A DNA stretch of 64,000 nucleotides. It comes from Fibrobacterota bacterium (GTDB lineage Bacteria > Fibrobacterota > Chitinivibrionia > Chitinivibrionales > Chitinispirillaceae). How positions within the stretch are numbered: the stretch's first letter is position 1; the number at the start of each line of letters is the position of its first letter. Of this stretch, positions 58,583-64,000 are shown piece by piece. The notes beneath the pieces are model-generated. The model was not told where the DNA came from and ran no database searches. It saw only the letters and a program-made list of their open reading frames with translations. The position numbers were made by a program, and so were the translations under genes. Location of the stretch: positions 372,001 through 436,000 of the forward strand of contig JAEZKC010000059.1 of assembly GCA_023436205.1 (NCBI GenBank). Reading direction: 5' to 3'.

Positions 58583-59935
58583 TTGAATCTGCGAACTAAT
58601 ATCTCCGTCAAATACAGCAGCGATAAGATGAAGGCCTACGTGCTCGTGCCTTTTCAGGCTGCTGAAGCGACGGTACAGGATGTGATCGCAGATCTTCAAG
58701 CGCTTGGCATTGTGCATGGAGTCAGCAAAGCAGTTATTGAGAAAGTATTCTCGGGAAAACACTTTGATAAATACGTGGAAGTGGCTCGGGGTACACCGGT
58801 TAATCCGGGAGTACCGGGCAAAATTGAAATTCTGCTGGACACCTCCGGGGTAGGCAAGCCCAAGGAGCTTAAAGATGGTACTGTTGACCACAAGGTCCTC
58901 AGCTATTTCATCAATGTAAAGAGCGGTACGGCTCTGGCCAGAAGAATTCCTCCCCAGTTTGGCCTCGACGGGACCACTGTTTTCGGGAAAACCGTTAAAG
59001 CTCCTCCCGTAAAGGATATCGCGCTTAATGGCGGAACTGGCACTCAGTACAGTCCTGATGATGCAAATCTGCTGGTTGCACAGTATGACGGAGTTTTCAT
59101 TCTCCATAATTCCGGGCTTGTTGAGGTGCACCAAAGCAAGGAGATTCCCGGCGACATAGATTACAGTACAGGCAACATCACCTTTACCGGAGACCTTCTC
59201 ATAGGTGGTACAGTGCGTGCCGGATTCAAAGTTGAGGTTAGCGGATCGTTGAAGATAATGGGCTGTCTGGAAGATGCTTTTGTGAAATGCGGTGGCGACC
59301 TGCTGATCCGCTCCGGAGTGGTTGGCTCCGGAAAAGGGGAAATTCAATGCGGGGGAGCTATGCAGGCACGACATCTGGAAAATGTTCGGGTGTCGGTTGG
59401 ACAGGACCTTCAGGTAAACGAGGATATTCTCCATTGTAATATTGACTGCAAGGGTAAAGTGGTTGCCCGTTCCGTTGTAGGTGGAAATGTGAGTGCGTTT
59501 CTTGGAATACAGCTTGAACGGGCTGGATCAGTTGGTGAAGTGCGTACGGTTCTTGATGTGGGAGCCCGCTACACCTGGCTGAGGCAGCAATCTGTGCTGT
59601 CTGAAAAGCTCAAGGAGCAGTGTGTGCTTCTGGACGCTGTGAAATATGAGGCGTATTGCTTTGTAAGAGATCAGATGGGGTCTGATGGCGTTATTGCACA
59701 AGAACGGAAAAATGAGCTTGATGTGATACTTAAAAAAGCGTTAGAATGTAATGATATGTGCAGAGTTACATCGGCTCGGCTTAATGAAGTGGAACTCTTT
59801 TTAAAGAAAAATTCTGATCCTAAAATAACCGCTCGGGAAATCTGTCCTAACGTGCTGGTGCGCATGGGATCGGTGGAGCGGCTAATAAAGGAAACGGTGC
59901 GAAATGCTGTTTTGCGTCCCACAGAGTTCAGATAA
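58583..59935 (+). CDS. FapA (DUF342) family protein
   Basis: 450 aa. N-terminal half with the FapA start (VSKAVIEKVF, RGTPVNPGVPGKIEIL), the motif GTPVFGKTV-like DGTTVFGKTVKAPP, and a middle right-handed beta-helix rich in glycine (GDIDYSTGNITFTGDLLIGGTV; GSLKIMGCLEDAFVKCGGDL); the C-terminal ~100 residues are a coiled coil. FapA-like proteins occur near flagellar and chemotaxis genes and influence polar organisation in some species; biochemical role unclear. TTG 58583 with GAGGAG upstream. It opens a plus-strand run leading to FlgN-like and two-component genes. Confidence 0.85.
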   Translation: MNLRTNISVKYSSDKMKAYVLVPFQAAEATVQDVIADLQALGIVHGVSKAVIEKVFSGKHFDKYVEVARGTPVNPGVPGKIEILLDTSGVGKPKELKDGTVDHKVLSYFINVKSGTALARRIPPQFGLDGTTVFGKTVKAPPVKDIALNGGTGTQYSPDDANLLVAQYDGVFILHNSGLVEVHQSKEIPGDIDYSTGNITFTGDLLIGGTVRAGFKVEVSGSLKIMGCLEDAFVKCGGDLLIRSGVVGSGKGEIQCGGAMQARHLENVRVSVGQDLQVNEDILHCNIDCKGKVVARSVVGGNVSAFLGIQLERAGSVGEVRTVLDVGARYTWLRQQSVLSEKLKEQCVLLDAVKYEAYCFVRDQMGSDGVIAQERKNELDVILKKALECNDMCRVTSARLNEVELFLKKNSDPKITAREICPNVLVRMGSVERLIKETVRNAVLRPTEFR

Positions 59936-59974
59936 TAAATACGTTACTGTTTTCAGATCGCAAGGAGTAGCGTT

Positions 59975-61924
59975 TTGATGGAAAAAGTTATGGTTTTCTG
60001 CTGCATGATGTTTTTAGTTCTCCCCGCGTATGTTTTGGGTGAGGATTCCGGTGAGTATATCCATTATAGTCTTGCTGTACGCTATAAAAACGAAAAACTT
60101 TATGATCAGGCGATAGACGAATTCAGAAAAGTGCTTGCCGCCTATCCGGATCATTACAACTCCTACATGCATCTGGCAGAGATACGTTCATTACAGGGAA
60201 AGCCGAAACTTGTCATCTATAATCTTGAAAAAGCCTTGTCCTACAATCCCGGGTGGGGGAAAGCGCAGAAGATGCTGGCCTCGGCTTATGAAACCGATGG
60301 CCAAAAAGAGATGGCAGTTCAGGTGCTTCAGAAATATCTCACTTCCTGTGATCCCTCGGAAAAAGACAGCGTTCAATCAGTTATCGATAAACTGCTGATG
60401 AAAAAAGGGGAAACAGCCAAACTGGGAGAAGTTAAAGCAGAACCAGAAGTGGCTTCCTTTACTGTAAATCCTGATACGACAGTCAAAGACACGGCTGTAA
60501 AGAACGAAAAGCAAAAAGAGACGCCGGTAATTGCAGCAAAACCCAAAAGTCCTTTGGAAGAGGCGTACAGCAAGGTGATTGACCTTTATGAAAAGAAAAA
60601 GTTTGATCAGGCACTTCTGGGGATAAAAGAAGTGCTTACTCTTGAGCCCGGGCATACTGGCGCGTATTATTATGCCGGTCTGATCAGGGAACAGAATGGT
60701 CAGAAAAAGATGGCCAAAATCAATTATGTCAAATCTGCCAATGATCCGCTGCATGGGGCCAGCGCACAGTTTCACCTAGGGAAGCTCCTCGGGGAAGAAG
60801 GAAACCGCTCTGAAGCTGTCAAGTATCTCAAAGCAAGTTTGGCAGATAAAAACCTCGGTGAAGAAGCCAAAGAGGCATCAGCTCTTTTATCAAAGTACAG
60901 TGGAACAACAGTCGTGAACAACGCATCACAGAAACCTGCTCCTAAAACTCCAAAAGCTGCGCCCGAAAAAAAAGAACCGGAAGCTGAAGTGGTTTCTTCA
61001 GAAAAGTATGCACCTATCGAGATTCAAATCGACGCCCTTCTTTCCATGATGACAGTGGACACCTTGACTGATGCAGGACAGAAGCTTCTTGGTGGAATAC
61101 GATCTTTTACAGATGGTAATTTTGACGATGCAGTCAGAGAGTTCCGCAAAGTGATTGCAGCCAATCCAAACGGAACTATCGCTGCCAACTGCATCTACAA
61201 TACAGGGGTATGTTATTACAAGTTGAGACTTTTTAAGGATGCTGAGCACCAGTTTCAGTCATTTCTTGACAGGTTTCCCGCTCACCCCTTCGCAGCAAAA
61301 AGTCTCTTTCTGAAGGCGCTCTGCTATCAGCAAAGAGGGGATTACAAGGTTTCAGAGCGGTTGCTTAGAGAGTTTATACAGAATCACCGAAAACATGAAT
61401 GGGTTCCCAAAGCCTACGAGCGCCTGGGAGATTCTTATGCTGATCTTGAGGACCAGAAAAAAGCTGCTGACGCCTACGCACAGGCTTTATCCGGCAATTG
61501 CACTTTCCCGGATCAGGTCGCTATCAATTTCAAACTGGCAAACACCTACAGCAAGCTTGGCAACTATAGTCGTGCAATCACCTGTTACACAAAGGCGATT
61601 GAATGCGGTGAAAAAAACGATATCTACCTACGTGTTCCCGACAGCTATTACAAAATCGCAGATCTGAAATTTCAGCAGAAGGATTATTCCAGTGCAATGG
61701 ATTACTATAAGCGGGTCACCAGAAAATATCCTGCTTTTCAGGAAACCCCCTGGGGACTTTTTCAGATTGCCAATATACTTCGTAATGACAAGCACTATCG
61801 AGAGGCGATAAATCTTTATAAGGATCTTATCACTCAGTATCCGGACGATTACTGGGCAAAGCAGGCTCAGTGGAAAATGGAAGATGCCATCTGGGAACAT
61901 GAGTATCGGTCAGCAAAAAACTAA
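59975..61924 (+). CDS. Exported TPR protein
   Basis: 649 aa. Signal peptide (~1-22; AGE-like cut after YVLGED). Two TPR blocks (residues ~25-130 and ~370-640; for example YDQAIDEFRKVLAAYPDHYN and YREAINLYKDLITQYPDD) with Tol-Pal-assembly-like tandem repeats at the C-terminus, joined by proline/lysine-rich linkers (KPAPKTPKAAPEKK). Start ATG 59978 or TTG 59975, AAGGAG upstream. It probably serves envelope or motility complexes; no catalytic motifs. Confidence 0.82.
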   Translation: MMEKVMVFCCMMFLVLPAYVLGEDSGEYIHYSLAVRYKNEKLYDQAIDEFRKVLAAYPDHYNSYMHLAEIRSLQGKPKLVIYNLEKALSYNPGWGKAQKMLASAYETDGQKEMAVQVLQKYLTSCDPSEKDSVQSVIDKLLMKKGETAKLGEVKAEPEVASFTVNPDTTVKDTAVKNEKQKETPVIAAKPKSPLEEAYSKVIDLYEKKKFDQALLGIKEVLTLEPGHTGAYYYAGLIREQNGQKKMAKINYVKSANDPLHGASAQFHLGKLLGEEGNRSEAVKYLKASLADKNLGEEAKEASALLSKYSGTTVVNNASQKPAPKTPKAAPEKKEPEAEVVSSEKYAPIEIQIDALLSMMTVDTLTDAGQKLLGGIRSFTDGNFDDAVREFRKVIAANPNGTIAANCIYNTGVCYYKLRLFKDAEHQFQSFLDRFPAHPFAAKSLFLKALCYQQRGDYKVSERLLREFIQNHRKHEWVPKAYERLGDSYADLEDQKKAADAYAQALSGNCTFPDQVAINFKLANTYSKLGNYSRAITCYTKAIECGEKNDIYLRVPDSYYKIADLKFQQKDYSSAMDYYKRVTRKYPAFQETPWGLFQIANILRNDKHYREAINLYKDLITQYPDDYWAKQAQWKMEDAIWEHEYRSAKN

Positions 61925-61945
61925 ATTGTAAAAGGGATTAAATGA

Positions 61946-62335
61946 TTGAATAATATGCAGGAAAATGATACAATTCTGGTTCAGGACCTAATCGTTTCGT
62001 TCACTCGCCAACTTGCACTTTACAAGGAACTGCGCGATACGGTGAGGTCTGTTATGAGCAAGCTGATTCTCTCAAGAGGCGATACTGCCGGGTTGATGTC
62101 AGGCATTGAAAAGAAACAAAAGCTCATGGAGGCCATCGGGCTGGAGCGTGAGAGCAGTGCTGAAAAAGTTGCACTCTGGCAGGAACGTCGTGATCTTTAT
62201 GATACAAATAAAGAAATCGGTTATTTCAATGAGATCCTTACACAGACACAAAAAGTCATTAAGGAGTTTCTTGAAAGTGAGGATCAGCTGAAACGGTATC
62301 TTGAAAAGATGTACAAGAAAAGTGGCGAGGCCTGA
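61946..62335 (+). CDS. FlgN-like chaperone / coiled-coil protein
   Basis: 129 aa, almost wholly helical (VSFTRQLALYKELRDTVRSV; NEILTQTQKVIKEFLES). Size, helix content and position beside a two-component pair and FapA suggest an FlgN-type export chaperone for hook-associated proteins, but the family has few invariant residues. TTG 61946 fits AGGGA spacing (about 8) better than ATG 61955. It ends 4 bp before the kinase gene, so translation is coupled. Confidence 0.45.
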   Translation: MNNMQENDTILVQDLIVSFTRQLALYKELRDTVRSVMSKLILSRGDTAGLMSGIEKKQKLMEAIGLERESSAEKVALWQERRDLYDTNKEIGYFNEILTQTQKVIKEFLESEDQLKRYLEKMYKKSGEA

Positions 62336-62339
62336 TAAT

Positions 62340-63596
62340 ATGGACACTGTGCAGACAGGGGAGAAGATCCCGGCGGAGCTCTTTGAAAGTTTACAGCAGG
62401 CTTTCGTTGACTTTCAGCTCAGAGCGGAAAAGCTCAGTGTGGCATATGGGGCAATGCAGCAGGATTTCAAGAAGGTAAATCTTGAACTCGACAGAAAAAA
62501 TGCCGAACTTGCCAGAAGTCTTTCCAAGCAGGAGGAGATCCAGACTTACCTCAGCAGTATTCTGGAAAGCATGGATAATGGGGTGATAGGTGTTGATGTA
62601 AACGGCGTCATCACACATTTCAACAGAGCCGCTTCGGAAATCACCGGTTTTTCTCAGGATGCTGTCATTAATTGCTCCTACAGTGAAGTTTTCAGTTCCC
62701 AGCAGGGTAAAAGTGCCCTCCTGGCTACGCTTCACAGCGGCAGGGAGGTTAAGCGAGACGAAAAAACGATCTGGACAATAGATAATCATCCGGTTCCGGT
62801 TCTTTTCCATACCGCAGTATTGAAGGATAGATCAGGTGTAAAGTTAGGCGCAGTTGAAATTTTCAGCGATATTTCACGCTTCAAAGCTCTCGAAAAAGAG
62901 ATGCACCAGGCCAGAACTATGGCCGCACTTGGAGAAATGAGCGCAACGGTGGCTCACGAAATTAGAAATCCCCTGGGAGCAATGGGTGTCTGGGCTGGAC
63001 TTCTGGAGAGGGATTTGGAACCTGAGGACCCAAGAAGAAAAACTCTTGGCAAGATTACCGAAGGACTTTCAAAACTTAATAAAATAGTAACCAATCTGCT
63101 TGTATATACACGACCCCTAGCTGCCGAATTCAGGAAAGTTAGGCTGTGTGATCTTCTGGAGGAGATTATCGATTTCGCCCAGATAGAAGTGGAGCGACTG
63201 GGAAGGCAGATTACTGTTGATAAAGATTTTTCGAATGGTCTGGAGCTTTTTGTTCTCGCTGACCCGGAGAAGGTGAATCAGGCTGTGATGAATGTCTGTC
63301 TGAATGCAGTTCAGGCAATGGATAATGGCGGCACATTGTCCGTTTTCTTCGAAAAGAGCAGTAAGAAAAACAGCGATTACATTTGTTTTTGCATCAAAGA
63401 TACCGGTTCGGGAATTCCGGAAGACGTTCTGTCAAAGATTTTCGACCCTTTTTTCACTACAAAGGAGAACGGCACCGGACTGGGACTTGCTATTGTAAAG
63501 AAAATTGTGGAATCACATGGCGGATTCATCGATATAAAGAGTGAAATGGGGAAGGGTACCTCCGTACGCATGTTTCTTCCCAGGCTTAAGGATTGA
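62340..63596 (+). CDS. Soluble PAS-containing histidine kinase, FlrB/AtoS-like
   Basis: 418 aa, no transmembrane helix. N-terminal coiled coil (~20-75), a PAS domain (ILESMDNGVIGVDVNGVITHF, ~78-190), the H-box AHEIRNPLGAMG (~215), and complete N and G boxes (NVCLNAVQAMDNGG; DTGSGIPED; NGTGLGLAIVKKI). Cytoplasmic kinases with this layout that sit by flagellar genes and pair with a sigma-54 activator (FlrB/FlrC, FleS/FleR) control class III flagellar genes. ATG 62340 follows GGCGAGG; an open extension upstream overlaps the previous gene. Confidence 0.9.
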   Translation: MDTVQTGEKIPAELFESLQQAFVDFQLRAEKLSVAYGAMQQDFKKVNLELDRKNAELARSLSKQEEIQTYLSSILESMDNGVIGVDVNGVITHFNRAASEITGFSQDAVINCSYSEVFSSQQGKSALLATLHSGREVKRDEKTIWTIDNHPVPVLFHTAVLKDRSGVKLGAVEIFSDISRFKALEKEMHQARTMAALGEMSATVAHEIRNPLGAMGVWAGLLERDLEPEDPRRKTLGKITEGLSKLNKIVTNLLVYTRPLAAEFRKVRLCDLLEEIIDFAQIEVERLGRQITVDKDFSNGLELFVLADPEKVNQAVMNVCLNAVQAMDNGGTLSVFFEKSSKKNSDYICFCIKDTGSGIPEDVLSKIFDPFFTTKENGTGLGLAIVKKIVESHGGFIDIKSEMGKGTSVRMFLPRLKD

Positions 63597-63611
63597 TCTT
63601 ACGGGGACTGC

Positions 63612-64000
63612 ATGGAAAAAAGAAAAATTCTGGTTGTAGATGATAATGAGCTTTTCCGTGAATCCATCATGGAGACATTACGTCGTCAGGGCTACGAAAT
63701 GAGAGCGGCCTGCAGCGGTCCGGAAGCGCTTGAGATGTTCCCTCAGGAGCAGTTTGACCTGGTAATAAGTGATTTTAAGATGCCAGGGATGACCGGTGTT
63801 GAGCTTCTTGAAAAAATAAAGCAGATGGACTCTGATATTCCCTTTTTGATCATTACCGCCTACGGGGCCATAGAGACTGCGGTGGATGCCATGAAGAAGG
63901 GGGCCTATGATTTTCTTCAAAAAAGTGACAACCTGATTCGTGAACTGGAAATGACAGTCGAGAGGACACTTCAATTCCGTTCTCTTGTAGCTGAAAACAA
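63612..64000 (+). CDS. Response regulator, probably sigma-54 activator (3' end outside window)
   Basis: The first 129 codons are visible, no stop. A receiver domain: ILVVDDN, acceptor aspartate in VISDFKMPGMTG, threonine ITAYG and a lysine in FLQKSD, where the usual proline after lysine is replaced by serine. It begins 15 bp after the kinase gene. The continuing helix after residue 110 suggests a linker to an AAA+ domain, as in FlrC/FleR, but the output domain is not visible. Confidence 0.85.
   Translation, partial: MEKRKILVVDDNELFRESIMETLRRQGYEMRAACSGPEALEMFPQEQFDLVISDFKMPGMTGVELLEKIKQMDSDIPFLIITAYGAIETAVDAMKKGAYDFLQKSDNLIRELEMTVERTLQFRSLVAEN

Noticed and set aside
1..64000. tRNA, rRNA, CRISPR arrays, transposases or phage genes
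   Set aside because: Reading through intergenic regions showed no T-loop/anticodon patterns, no regularly spaced short repeats and no transposase-like or phage-like proteins; very short or divergent RNAs could still have been missed.

Overview
The window reads as a chromosomal segment of a Gram-negative, probably motile bacterium of the FCB (Fibrobacterota-Bacteroidota-Chlorobiota) group; Fibrobacterota of the flagellated Chitinispirillum/Chitinivibrio type is my best guess. This is inferred from the combination of type III glutamine synthetase, a PorV/PorQ-family outer-membrane protein, a GH9 cellulase with a sorting-domain-like C-terminus, a DksA/TraR protein lacking most zinc cysteines, many TPR proteins, a Pal lipoprotein, a BamA/TamA-like barrel, a heptose epimerase (so LPS) and flagellar genes (FliN, FlgN-like, a two-component pair next to them). 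No phylogenetic marker such as 16S is present, so the assignment is inference. I saw no rRNA, tRNA, insertion sequence, prophage or CRISPR array.

Layout. 1-7.9 kb: the 3' part of a very long TPR gene, a 500-bp intergenic region with two CRP/FNR-like palindromes and a possible small RNA, an ABC exporter with its DUF1854 partner, and SppA behind a good sigma-54 promoter. 7.97-11.6 kb (minus): HDOD-CheX-CheY, then a sigma-54 activator and a YbgC thioesterase. 11.7-19.7 kb: an AsmA-like protein, a THUMP methyltransferase, glnN with a sigma-54 promoter, a 300-bp inverted-repeat element, a UbiA prenyltransferase, LspA and an RluD-type pseudouridine synthase. 19.7-26.8 kb: a SpmA-SpmB fusion, then a surface-polysaccharide block (radical SAM, flippase, FAD oxidoreductase, CsaB-like pyruvyltransferase). 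26.9-29.7 kb: zinc alcohol dehydrogenase, diiron ferritin-like protein and ferredoxin in one operon. 29.7-34.3 kb (minus): a lysine-tailed HTH protein, Pal, and an NtrC-type two-component pair.

34.5-39.2 kb: an alpha/beta hydrolase, a GH9 cellulase and, divergent from it, a membrane-spanning AraC regulator whose periplasmic domain looks like a carbohydrate-binding module. 39.2-45.0 kb (minus): cofactor and housekeeping genes (thiC, prmA, a divergent PRPP synthetase, nadC, birA, coaX). 45.4-58.5 kb: dksA, an outer-membrane barrel, an exported helical-repeat protein, a GH57/DUF3536 glycosidase, a CNNM/CBS protein, an M23 peptidase, YjbQ, PorV, FliN, a Yip1 protein and HldD. 58.6-64 kb: FapA, a TPR protein, an FlgN-like chaperone and a sensor kinase/response regulator pair cut by the window end.

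Common threads. Sigma-54 control appears repeatedly: two convincing -24/-12 promoters (glnN, sppA), two full sigma-54 activators and the receiver of a likely third. The carbohydrate theme links the GH9 enzyme, its candidate sensor-regulator, PorV and the GH57 protein. The most original leads are the GH9/AraC sensor pair, the dehydrogenase-diiron-ferredoxin operon, the doubled CRP/FNR-site region with a possible antisense small RNA, the HTH protein with a histone-H1-like tail, and the inverted-repeat element downstream of glnN.
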